Positions 1-7,903 of a stretch of DNA of 64,000 bases are shown here, in pieces; positions within the stretch are counted from its first letter, which is position 1, and each line of letters starts with the position of its first letter. A program made the translations under genes and the position numbers. The notes below the pieces were generated by a model, which saw only the letters and a program-made list of their open reading frames with translations, made no database searches and was not told where the DNA came from. The stretch is from JAUYQR01 sp050632395. GTDB lineage: Bacteria > Pseudomonadota > Alphaproteobacteria > Rhodobacterales > Rhodobacteraceae. The stretch covers positions 3,472,001 through 3,536,000 of the forward strand of contig NZ_CP192600.1 of NCBI RefSeq assembly GCF_050632395.1, in the 5' to 3' direction.

Positions 1-728
1 TACATATTGGCGCCGCCGAATGCGCGGACATGAGCGGCTGCATCCACCACTTCCAGCCCGACCGCCCGAACATAAAGCAGATCGATGTTATAGCCGGCGG
101 TTTCCCTGTCACTAAATACGTTCTGGCCTACGACCGATGGGTCGCTACGTATATCCCGCCACCGCCCCGTCCGGCTCGCGAAAGGCGTCAGCCAGCGGTC
201 GTTGCCGCCCATACCGACCGTGACGGGAATGTGACTCCTGACTAGCGCCTCATGCAAGCAAGCGCCCAGGAAACTGCGAATGGCGTTTCTCACCCCCCCG
301 TTGCCGATAGGTTTCGCTCCAGAGGCCCTAGGATTGCCGTATGCACGCCCCGAAGGGATTTCCCGCAACGATACCAGGGCGCCGGAGAAGCGCCTGTAGG
401 GCCGCTCCAGCAACAGTAGCACGCTGTGATGTGACGGTTTAGCGTTCCGGCAGCAGATACTGAACTGCAGAGAGTCGTTGGAAACGATGCCGCGCGGCCA
501 GGCCGCCATCAGCCGTGCACGTGCAGTCCGAGTCGCCTGTGGCGCCGAATGAACACATCGACCAACCGACACGCGGATTTCGTATGGCTCTGCCGCAACC
601 CAAGGTTGACCTAAACACTGAGTCCGACCAAGAAGTTGTCGTCCGAATAGAACAGCATACGCAATACTCTGGGTTCCGTATGGGTGACGGCTTTCAAGAT
701 TGGGATAGCTGCCCCCTTCGCATGTCAT
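1..728 (-). CDS. Edge-truncated hypothetical protein (3' end outside window)
   Basis: Reading the minus strand from an ATG at 728 to the left edge gives about 242 codons with no stop, while the same frame upstream of 728 is closed by TGA and TAG. At this base composition such a run is unlikely by chance, so I treat it as a real gene cut by the window edge. The translation starts MTCEGGSYPNLESRHPYG and later contains ERPYRRFSGALVSLREIPSG, GNGGVRNAIRSFLGACLHEA and VTVGMGGNDRWLTPF. I do not recognise a family: no Walker motif, metal-binding cluster or membrane segment is obvious. No good Shine-Dalgarno precedes the ATG, so the start is uncertain. It shares the lower GC of its island neighbours. 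Confidence 0.45.
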   Translation of the reverse strand, partial: MTCEGGSYPNLESRHPYGTQSIAYAVLFGRQLLGRTQCLGQPWVAAEPYEIRVSVGRCVHSAPQATRTARARLMAAWPRGIVSNDSLQFSICCRNAKPSHHSVLLLLERPYRRFSGALVSLREIPSGRAYGNPRASGAKPIGNGGVRNAIRSFLGACLHEALVRSHIPVTVGMGGNDRWLTPFASRTGRWRDIRSDPSVVGQNVFSDRETAGYNIDLLYVRAVGLEVVDAAAHVRAFGGANM

Positions 729-1122
729 CTACGGATGTCAGCAGTAACTCCAAAAAGTCCAGTCGATTGACCTTTGCACCTTGCCGCTTGGCGAGGCGAG
801 AAAGCTCTCCACTGCATTTCTGATACCGCTACGGCGCCAGGCGACCCCGTCTTGTCGGCTTTGAGTACCTCAACTCGACATGACAGAAGTTGGCTTGAGG
901 TGTCTCGCTACTTCGAGGCCAGCTTTCGAGCGGCTACCCTGCTGCATCATAAATGATCAAGACGGTGCTCTTACAGATCTTCTAAGTACCGCCATTTGAT
1001 CCGGCCTGAATGCAATTATCTTGGCGTAAACCTGAGCCTGACGATAGTCTGTATCGAGGGTCGCAAGCGCTGGAAAAAAGGCACGACCGGCAGTACGTCG
1101 AACTATAGGAGCGAAGTCTTTG
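729..1122. other. Intergenic, no supported gene
   Basis: About 390 bases between the edge-truncated minus-strand gene and the plus-strand gene at 1123. The frames here are short and look like chance. The two genes are divergent, so promoters for both should lie here, but I could not pick out a convincing -35/-10 pair. Confidence 0.5.
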
Positions 1123-2013
1123 ATGCGATTTGACATCCGCCTGGGCAATGGTCTCATCGTGCCGATGGTGTCCACTTTTCAGGATGCCGGCGAAAAACTG
1201 CAAGAATCGATTAATGAGGATCAAAATGGAAGCGTCTTTGGCAACGTTTGGAATTTGGCAACGGCGTTTGTGCTCGCTGGTATTGATTGGCCCGGTTGGA
1301 TCTCTTGGCACGCGGCACTTCGAAAGAAATACATCGGACGACTGATCGGTCAGCCACAATATCGCGATGCAATCTGGAGCTCAGAAGCTGAGCGTAAGAA
1401 AATTATGTGGGATCGATTCAACACATCTATGTCTTTAGCGCGCACTGGCTATCTTCCTGAAGGCGTTTATCATCCGCAATTTCTTGAGGGTACGCCTGCG
1501 AAACCGAGTTTGCTTAGGAAAGCCGCTGCCAGTTCGGACCTTTCGAACGAGGCTCTTACGGAGTGGTTTCTATGCTCCTATGCTAGTCAGCAAGTCAGCA
1601 GAGGAGCGAACCCAAGCTTTGGATCAAGCTCGTGGCAGTTGCTGCGTCGTTCTGGGCTCATTCTAAGCGGTCAAGACGTACCCATTCAGGCAATACTTCG
1701 TGATATGTCGATGTCAGAATTGCGTCGGACCCAAGAGGTGCTTGGGATGCGAGCTGAAAGAAGTCTCGCCATGAGTGCTGCGCGCATTCTCGAGCTTGCG
1801 TTGGACAAGGAAAGGGCGGTGCGTAACGCGATAGCTCGCGCAACTAGTTGCCGGAAATTCTCAATGATCCAACCCCCGGCAGGAGTGCCGTGGGACGATT
1901 TCCAAAGCTGGCGGCAGCAAATCAAAGGCATGGCGAGAACAATTACTGATCTATTTTCGGGTGTTCTGCGCCCGTTTTCCATGGACGGCACGCACTTAAC
2001 TTCTCTTTCTTGA
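1123..2013 (+). CDS. Hypothetical protein, about 296 aa
   Basis: Open frame beginning MRFDIRLGNGLIVPMV, with an AGGAG at 1107-1111. A TTG at 1120 sits 8 bases after it and the ATG at 1123 sits 11 bases after, so the true start could be either. Visible features are a tryptophan-rich stretch near residues 45-65 (NLATAFVLAGIDWPGWISWH), a charged central part and a second helical stretch with many Arg and Ala around residues 195-240. There is no signal peptide, zinc motif or nucleotide-binding loop. I do not recognise the family. It lies between the edge-truncated gene and the nuclease-helicase gene, which it faces convergently across a 400 base gap, in the low-GC island. A role in the island's mobility or defence is only a guess by location. 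Confidence 0.6.
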   Translation: MRFDIRLGNGLIVPMVSTFQDAGEKLQESINEDQNGSVFGNVWNLATAFVLAGIDWPGWISWHAALRKKYIGRLIGQPQYRDAIWSSEAERKKIMWDRFNTSMSLARTGYLPEGVYHPQFLEGTPAKPSLLRKAAASSDLSNEALTEWFLCSYASQQVSRGANPSFGSSSWQLLRRSGLILSGQDVPIQAILRDMSMSELRRTQEVLGMRAERSLAMSAARILELALDKERAVRNAIARATSCRKFSMIQPPAGVPWDDFQSWRQQIKGMARTITDLFSGVLRPFSMDGTHLTSLS

Positions 2014-2411
2014 CTTTGTGGGGTCGGTCGAATCGCCTTGCGAAACCATGATTACGGTGCTTGCCAGAGCGCAACTGAGAAGAGGACGGTAAGCGTTTAT
2101 TAGGAAATGCTGCGCCTCCAAATTCTAACCACTAGCCACCTTGATCCTCGATCGCCAACTGCCGGGTGCAATGGTTCATCCACCGGCAACAAGATGCTCA
2201 ACATCAAATCTTAAATGGCGAATTCCGCGAATAGTGCGGTTGTTGAGTGGTGGTCGGACGGGTCACCCCATCCGAGCAACTCCATGACGCATGCCTCCCC
2301 AAAACATTCGAGGCGATACTTAGGATTGTAAATGCAGCCCTATACGGGTGGTAGCTGCGCGACCTGATGCCAGCATGTAGTTTTTTTTGTTGGGACTGCC
2401 TCACGGGGCCG
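2014..2411. other. Convergent intergenic gap with one weak hairpin
   Basis: Nearly 400 bases between two convergent stop codons. It holds a short inverted repeat, TGCCGG at 2160-2165 and CCGGCA at 2183-2188, which could act as a weak terminator for either gene but has no U-tract. Nothing else is recognisable. Confidence 0.4.
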
Positions 2412-4370
2412 CTACAGATCCACGCGTCCACTTTCGCGTAAAGTTCTGTAAACGCCTTCGAAATCGTCTGGCATTCTCGATGGATCATCAATGTCGCCGT
2501 CCGGAACGTAAATTGCCGTGCCTGCCCGAGCACGGGTTAGAAGCACACGATAGGCATTCAGACGAAACTGCTGCGCATCGATGTTCTGCAGAAACTGCCA
2601 CCTGGGCGCTCGCATTTTGCGAGGCATCCATCCTTTATCGCCCCAGATCAGGTCATTTCCCCACGCGAGGCCCGCATAGTCGACCTCGAGACCCTGGCAG
2701 ACAAACTCGGACAATGGTACCTCAAGGGCATTCGACGATCGAAAATCGCCGGCTGGCCGCAAGAACCAATGTACGACCTGCTCCAGTTCGTTTGATCGAG
2801 GCGATGGCGGGATGCCTTCCGCAATCAACCGCGTCGCACCTGAACTCGCGAGCAAACCCACACGGTGACCGCCACGTCGGCGCGCTTCGAGCCAGCTCTT
2901 CATCCTGGGCAGACTGCGCGTGATATAGGCAGGGGGAGCGTCCATGCGATGGGCGATCGCCGCAGCGGAGGCTGCGTCACTGGCCAAGAGCGATGCGACC
3001 CATTCGCCGTGAAGACTGTTTCGATGCGCGCGCAGATTGGTCCTCAAATGCAGATCGGACTCAACGATCACTTCCAACGCTTCAGCGCCGTCCAAAAGGC
3101 CGCTCAAACCACCTTGGCCGCGCAGCACCTGCTCCGACACATGCGCCGTCCAGTCCGGCACTTTCAGAAGTGCTTCGCCCCAAAGCCGCAGTCCGCCTTC
3201 ACCACGATTGATCTCCTGTCCCGGTCCCACGAGGCAAACCAAACAGGCCCAATCCAGGCGACCCAAGATTTCTAGAAAGAGCTCTGCCTCTGACCTTTCG
3301 CGACCTAGCAGCTTAAGGCCAGTCTCGGCGTCCCAGGCGCGCTGTGCTTCATCGAAGACGATGACGTGCTCGGGTGGGCGCGAAGCTGGACCGTCGTGGT
3401 CCTTCAAATATCCCAGCAGTGTCCGCAGGGCCTGTTGGGCCTGACGCTTCGCCTCAGGGGCTTTTATCCCAAGCCGATCACGCGCGTCTTCAGATATTGC
3501 GGACTGAAGTACCTGCACCAAAGGTCGGTTTCCACTTAGAAGAGCAGAGGGCTCGCCTGCAACACGCCCAGCCAATCCCGAAAGCACCAATTCCAGACCA
3601 AGTAAGGTCTTTCCCGAACCTGGCTCGCCAGTCACAAAACACACGACCTTTGATCTTTCCGTTCGGGCGTTTTCGGCGATCTCCTGTAGTCTCGATGATG
3701 TCCGCTCCAGCGCCTCTGCGGGCGCGTCAGCACGACCCACCTCCTTGACCCCATGTCCAGCATAAAGGGCTCGAGCGGCTGTCACGATATCAGGCGTCGG
3801 GCTGTATGATGAGGCATCGAAGTCCCGCCAATTAAGTTGAGTACCGCTCGCGATACTAGACACAGACCGCAGCACATCGCCGAGTTGTGCAGCGTTGACC
3901 GGCATACAGGCGCTCACATGGTCCACAAATGTCAAGCTGACGTCATACTGAGCGTCCGGAGCGCGTTCAGCGCACAAGATTGGCACAATTCTGAGTGACT
4001 TTGACCCAGAGTGGAAATCCCGCAAGCACAGTGCATAGTCGACGGCCTGATCGATGTCCGCGGAGCCGAAGCGTGACGAGCCGATCTTGAACTCAATCAA
4101 CACAACCATGCTATCGATGAGAATGATGGTATCGATCCGCCGACCCAGGCGCAGCAACGGCAGTTCGAGCATGATGCCCCACTGGCCACTGTCGAGGGTC
4201 CTAAGCGAATTCTTGAGTAGGTCGACCTGGACGCGCCAAGCGCGAATTTGATTGCCATCATCGCCGCTGTGTTCAGTGCCCACACGAGTCGCCAAGCGAC
4301 CAACAATTTCCTCCGTACCGGTGCGAAGAAACTCAGATACGCTTGATGCGAAATACGATTTCGTTGCCAT
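2412..4370 (-). CDS. PD-(D/E)XK nuclease-like domain fused to DUF2075 (Schlafen-like) helicase
   Basis: 652 aa, soluble. The N-terminal part (about 1-130) has the layout of a restriction-endonuclease fold: Asp80 in GRRIDTIIL and Glu93-Phe-Lys95 in LIEFK, the D...ExK signature. The C-terminal part (about 235-640) is a DUF2075/superfamily 1-like ATPase with Walker A GEPGSGKT at 248-255, Walker B with VIVFDEAQR at 336-344, a sensor-like LVGPGQEINRGEGG near 390 and a motif VI-like AYRVLLTRAR at 606-615. Proteins of this design are recurrent in bacterial defence islands and probably translocate on or cleave nucleic acid; the target is unknown. The ATG at 4370 has no strong Shine-Dalgarno. It appears monocistronic, with no gene within 700 bases upstream. 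Domain assignment is confident, defence role is inference. Confidence 0.85.
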   Translation of the reverse strand: MATKSYFASSVSEFLRTGTEEIVGRLATRVGTEHSGDDGNQIRAWRVQVDLLKNSLRTLDSGQWGIMLELPLLRLGRRIDTIILIDSMVVLIEFKIGSSRFGSADIDQAVDYALCLRDFHSGSKSLRIVPILCAERAPDAQYDVSLTFVDHVSACMPVNAAQLGDVLRSVSSIASGTQLNWRDFDASSYSPTPDIVTAARALYAGHGVKEVGRADAPAEALERTSSRLQEIAENARTERSKVVCFVTGEPGSGKTLLGLELVLSGLAGRVAGEPSALLSGNRPLVQVLQSAISEDARDRLGIKAPEAKRQAQQALRTLLGYLKDHDGPASRPPEHVIVFDEAQRAWDAETGLKLLGRERSEAELFLEILGRLDWACLVCLVGPGQEINRGEGGLRLWGEALLKVPDWTAHVSEQVLRGQGGLSGLLDGAEALEVIVESDLHLRTNLRAHRNSLHGEWVASLLASDAASAAAIAHRMDAPPAYITRSLPRMKSWLEARRRGGHRVGLLASSGATRLIAEGIPPSPRSNELEQVVHWFLRPAGDFRSSNALEVPLSEFVCQGLEVDYAGLAWGNDLIWGDKGWMPRKMRAPRWQFLQNIDAQQFRLNAYRVLLTRARAGTAIYVPDGDIDDPSRMPDDFEGVYRTLRESGRVDL

Positions 4371-5142
4371 GCTGAGTTGCTACCGCGTTTTCTAGGTGTC
4401 GACCATACGACATCTATTTCAGGCCCAACGAGAGCGGACCGAGCGGATCTTGGCGGTCTGTCGATGCCAGCATCCAAGATTCCTTTGTCCATCTCCCTGA
4501 CGATAGGCTTCGTGTCTCCCCAACCTCGCCAACCTCTGATTTGATCTACAATACGGGCGGACGGCTGCCGTTAGCACGCGGAGCATGGCATCAGGTCAGC
4601 ACCACCAAAGCCGTCTTTGAGAAAATGGTCCCGCGCCCGGCAATACTGCAAAAATACTGGCGCTAGCCCGATCCCCTTAGGGGGCCAAAATCCCCGGCGC
4701 GGTCGAGTTGATCGCCGCTGCCGCCCGCCTTACCTCCTTCGAACCCGGAGAGGCCTAGGGTCAAGCTAGTTCTCCTTCATAACCTGAACAAGATGGTTGC
4801 GGCGAGGGCGACGGCTGAAAGGAAGACTTTCGGACCCCTATCGTATCGGATGGGCGATATCCTCGAGCAGGCCATCGGGCTCGAGCCAGCGCGCTGGACG
4901 CGCGCGAACAGATGCGTGTAACGGCATATCTCAGGGCGAACGACTGGGAGAGGTTGCGGGCGACGCGATGAAGGCGGACGCGACGCGGGTGTGGCGGTAT
5001 CGAAGGGTTCAAGAGGCTGCCCGTTGAAAGCATGTCAGATGAGCAGATTCCGGGTGCGACACCATAAAATGGAGAATTCGGGTTGGCAGAGACTAGATGC
5101 TGTGGCAATGATGATCAAAACGAGACCGGGGAGGCCCATTAG
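4371..5142. other. Long gap, probably degenerate sequence
   Basis: Roughly 770 bases without a convincing gene. Frames on both strands (for example 4761-5108 minus and 4797-5027 plus) are rich in Arg, Ser and Pro and look like chance. A fragment reading MRVTAYLRANDWERLRATR at about 4911-4970 plus resembles part of a decayed helical protein but is closed by stops. The region separates two divergent genes, so their promoters should be here. Confidence 0.4.
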
Positions 5143-5535
5143 ATGACATACCAGCAACGGGTCGTTGCTTGGGTCACTGCGTGTTTTTCAGCACCAGCTC
5201 GAGTAGATGTGGCTGAGCGGTCCCACCGGTTTCTTGAAGAAGCGCTTGAGCTCGCTCAGGCGACTGGATGTACAAGGCAAGATGCAAGGCTGATGGTCGA
5301 TTATGTCTTTGATCGGCCCACAGGCGCACAAGAGCAAGAGATCGGCGGCGTTATGGTCACACTGGCTGCTCTCTGTAACGCAATCGAACTTTCGATGGAC
5401 GATGCTGGAGAAAAAGAACTGGCACGCAACTGGGAAAGGATCGAAGCGATCCGGCGCAAGCAAGCATCAAAGCCCGCTGGTTCACCTTTGCCCCAACGTG
5501 TTGAGAGTCGTCATCATGCATCGGTGTTTGAATGA
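5143..5535 (+). CDS. MazG-like all-alpha NTP pyrophosphohydrolase family protein
   Basis: 130 aa, small, helical and cytosolic. The N-terminal helix holds RFLEEALELAQA (Glu-Glu-x-x-x-Glu arrangement around residues 31-36), the first metal-binding motif of MazG-type nucleotide pyrophosphohydrolases. The second helix pair is represented by EIGGVMVTLAALCNAIEL. In classical MazG this second motif is ExxD; here the Asp position is not obvious, so activity may be altered or lost. The family removes pyrophosphate from (d)NTPs and is frequent in phages and phage-derived islands. The ATG at 5143 has an excellent GGGGAGG at 5128-5134, spacing 8. It lies just upstream of, and may be cotranscribed with, the toxin-antitoxin pair. 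Confidence 0.65.
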   Translation: MTYQQRVVAWVTACFSAPARVDVAERSHRFLEEALELAQATGCTRQDARLMVDYVFDRPTGAQEQEIGGVMVTLAALCNAIELSMDDAGEKELARNWERIEAIRRKQASKPAGSPLPQRVESRHHASVFE

Positions 5536-5568
5536 TACGTTTTCCCGCGACAGTGCGGGGTTCCCTGA

Positions 5569-5901
5569 GTGATTGTGTCGTTCGGGACCGCGCGCCTGAA
5601 GGAAATATGTCTCGTGTTGAATGAGGCCGAAACCGCCTTGGGTCCGCTGAATGCCAAGGAACTGATAACGATCATTGCTGACATTGAGGCGCAAGAAAAC
5701 GCCGAGGAGATGTTGGTTTTCATGGACAGTATCGCTCAAATTGCCGACGGCCAAACCCTGGTAGTTTCTTTTGGGAGCCATTGCCACGCGCGCTTTGTTC
5801 CTGTGGGCACGCGGTTTCAGCGTGGCGGGGCAGACCATGTTGTTTGGTCGACGGTAGAGCGGTTGAAGCTTATTGCGATAGAGGTGCCTGATGCCAGCTG
5901 A
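5569..5901 (+). CDS. HigB/RelE-like toxin of a type II toxin-antitoxin pair
   Basis: 110 aa read from a GTG start at 5569. The opening IVSFGTARLKEICLVLNEAETALG and the closing VWSTVERLKLIAIEV have the shape of short HigB/RelE-superfamily toxins, in which the chain begins with a beta strand and ends in a strand after a conserved Arg/Lys-rich turn. Such toxins usually act as ribosome-dependent mRNA endonucleases. The length is normal to slightly long. It overlaps the following antitoxin-protease gene by 11 bases, the usual toxin-first (HigBA) order. Assignment rests on size, order and partner rather than on a catalytic motif, so other small RelE/ParE-fold proteins remain possible. The alternative GTG at 5575 would shorten it by two residues. 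Confidence 0.6.
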   Translation: MIVSFGTARLKEICLVLNEAETALGPLNAKELITIIADIEAQENAEEMLVFMDSIAQIADGQTLVVSFGSHCHARFVPVGTRFQRGGADHVVWSTVERLKLIAIEVPDAS

Positions 5902-6988
5902 TGGTGGGCAAGTTGCCGATTGGTTCTCCAAACCGGGTGATGCCATTTGCGCCTTAATGCATCGTCGAGGTGTCACATCCGACGATTTGGCTGGACGGCT
6001 AGAAGGTGGACTGAATGAAGTTCGAGGCCTTCTGGAAGGCAACATCCGAATAGATGCTCGTTCGTGTGAAGTGCTCAGCGAACTTCTAGGTGGAAGCCCG
6101 AGCTTCTGGCTAAAGAGGCAAACGAATTTCGATCAGGCCCTTGAGAGGGCCGTGACCACTGCTGCGGAGCACCCGGACGATTGGTTAATCAACGTACCGA
6201 TGCCTCGCTTGCCAGGTCGACGGTCAGCTTCACCCGAAGCGGTCCGCGAGGAGGTGCGCCGACGTATGCTCTTCTACAGTGTACCGACTCTCACGAGTTG
6301 GGAGCAGCGATATGGCAGGGTTTGTACTGATACCCATTTTCGACGCTCTTTAAGTTTTGTACCGCTGGACTCGGCGGTTCTTCTTTGGCTGCGTCGCGGA
6401 GAAATTGAGGCGGATTTGGTTCCAACACAGTCTTGGTCGCCCGCGCGACTGAGAGAACGCTTGGAACAAATTCGGCACCTCACCAAGATCAATCATCCAG
6501 CGCGTTTCCTTCCAAAGCTCCGCGCAATATGCGCGGAAGCAGGTGTTGCGGTCGTTGTTGTAAGGACACCAAAAGGGTGCCACGCCAGTGGCGCAACTCG
6601 CCTAGTTTCAGCAAACAAAGCGATGATTCTATTGAGCTTCCGGCATCGCGCCGACGATCAATTCTGGTTCACTGTATTCCATGAGATTGGACATCTCCTT
6701 CTTCACGGTGCCGATACATTCGTCGACAGTGACGAAACGCCGAGTGATGATCTTGAGCAGCAAGCAAATGACTTCGCCCGGCAATGCATCATTCCGTCGG
6801 AGCGCGAGCCTGAATTTCGTCAATTGAAGGCTGAAAGAGAGGCAATCATCCGCTTCAGTGTCACGGCAGGAATTTCTCCCGGCTTGACCATTGGTCAAAT
6901 GCAGCACCGCAAGATGATTGAACATAGTCAGATGAACTTCTTGAAACGTAGATGGGCATGGGAAGACATCGATCACGCCAGCGTCTAA
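5891..6988 (+). CDS. HigA-type HTH antitoxin fused to ImmA/IrrE metallopeptidase
   Basis: 365 aa. An N-terminal HigA-like Xre helix-turn-helix spans about residues 15-80 (RRGVTSDDLAGRLEGG, then LSELLGGSPSFWLKRQTNF). The C-terminal half is an ImmA/IrrE (COG2856) zinc peptidase with HEIGH at 264-268 and a downstream Glu289 in EQQANDFARQCIIP as the expected third zinc ligand. Family knowledge: the HTH half binds the partner toxin and represses the operon, while ImmA/IrrE peptidases cleave repressors, as in ICEBs1 ImmA/ImmR or deinococcal IrrE/DdrO. In this fusion the peptidase might cleave its own HTH partner under stress, which is inference. A GAGGTG precedes the ATG. Its stop is 3 bases from the stop of the convergent pyrophosphorylase gene. 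Confidence 0.8.
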   Translation: MPADGGQVADWFSKPGDAICALMHRRGVTSDDLAGRLEGGLNEVRGLLEGNIRIDARSCEVLSELLGGSPSFWLKRQTNFDQALERAVTTAAEHPDDWLINVPMPRLPGRRSASPEAVREEVRRRMLFYSVPTLTSWEQRYGRVCTDTHFRRSLSFVPLDSAVLLWLRRGEIEADLVPTQSWSPARLRERLEQIRHLTKINHPARFLPKLRAICAEAGVAVVVVRTPKGCHASGATRLVSANKAMILLSFRHRADDQFWFTVFHEIGHLLLHGADTFVDSDETPSDDLEQQANDFARQCIIPSEREPEFRQLKAEREAIIRFSVTAGISPGLTIGQMQHRKMIEHSQMNFLKRRWAWEDIDHASV

Positions 6989-6991
6989 CAC

Positions 6992-7903
6992 CTATCCCTT
7001 GAAGTGTACGAACTGGACTGGTGATTTCTGCCAATTGCACAGAGCGTCCTCCAGAACAGCCATGCCTACTTGCAGATCGGCATCAAGACCATCGAGCATC
7101 AGTTGGAGTTGCGCAGGCGTAGAGTTTGCGTTTGCATTTCCTATGAAGAGCAGTTTCGCGCCTCGACTTGGCCCTGTTGCGCCCTGCAAATAGGCGTAAA
7201 GAGGTTGCATCGGAACAATGCGGTATCGGGCTAGGAGCATCAGGTAATCAAATTTTGCAAGCCGACCGAAGCTCGGGATATTCAGCGAGTTGTACAGTGC
7301 GTCAAACTGGTCGTTTGGACCATGCGCTAGGACGCCTTGATAAAACGCCTGGTGACCTGGTGCCGCAATCAGGCTGACATACTCACGAATGACAAAGCCA
7401 GTCGACCTGTTGGAGCCTGGCCGAAGGCTCTCGTACTTCCTGTGGTTCCCAAATTTGCCCCGAATACTAGTCCAATTTGCGGCCAGCCATGCATCGAACA
7501 CGACCGCGTTTCCGGAGACAGATGGCCAGTCCCACAGACCGTTGCCTAGCATTCCATAGACGTCTTGTAGGCGCCGCCATCCACTGTCGGCGGGCTTTGC
7601 AAAGTGCGTCATGAGAAACACGAGCCACGCAGCCTCGTCGAGATTGCCGTTAGATAGGTGAAAGGCCACGGCATGCTCAGGATTGAAGAGTGCATCATGC
7701 GGGTCCGCCCTGCGTGGTGAAGCGGGACGCGCTTGGATAAGCCTGTAGTAGTCTTCACGCCGGACGCTGGCGACGATCTGAAGCACCAGAGTATCGAGCG
7801 CTCTGGGGTCCAGAACGCCAGGCAACGGTCGTGTTAGAGATGAGTGTGCGAGAAGAGCAGCGCGGATTTGCTGCTGTTGCGCGTTGCGTGTCGGCCAAGT
7901 CAT
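6992..7903 (-). CDS. Alpha-glutamyl/putrescinyl thymine pyrophosphorylase clade 3 (aGPT-PPlase3) protein
   Basis: 303 aa, cytosolic. I recognise the pattern of the aGPT-PPlase clade 3 family from KFGNHRKYESL at 150-160, SFGRLAKFDYL at 211-221, GATGPSRGAKLLF at 241-253 and the C-terminal ALCNWQKSP at 287-295, plus AWLVFLMTHFAKP near 92-104. This family was predicted computationally to share a DNA-glycosylase-like helix-hairpin-helix fold and to act with pyrophosphorylated hydroxymethylpyrimidines in DNA hypermodification; the clade 3 members in bacterial chromosomes have, to my knowledge, no proven role. The gene overlaps the stop of the thymidylate-synthase-like gene by 4 bases (ATGA), so the two are translationally coupled. 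Length fits the family. Family call fairly confident, function unproven. Confidence 0.75.
   Translation of the reverse strand: MTWPTRNAQQQQIRAALLAHSSLTRPLPGVLDPRALDTLVLQIVASVRREDYYRLIQARPASPRRADPHDALFNPEHAVAFHLSNGNLDEAAWLVFLMTHFAKPADSGWRRLQDVYGMLGNGLWDWPSVSGNAVVFDAWLAANWTSIRGKFGNHRKYESLRPGSNRSTGFVIREYVSLIAAPGHQAFYQGVLAHGPNDQFDALYNSLNIPSFGRLAKFDYLMLLARYRIVPMQPLYAYLQGATGPSRGAKLLFIGNANANSTPAQLQLMLDGLDADLQVGMAVLEDALCNWQKSPVQFVHFKG

Noticed and set aside
4761..5108. Minus-strand frame of 115 codons in the long gap
   Set aside because: Composition is Ser/Arg/Pro-rich with no motif or ribosome site; probably chance.
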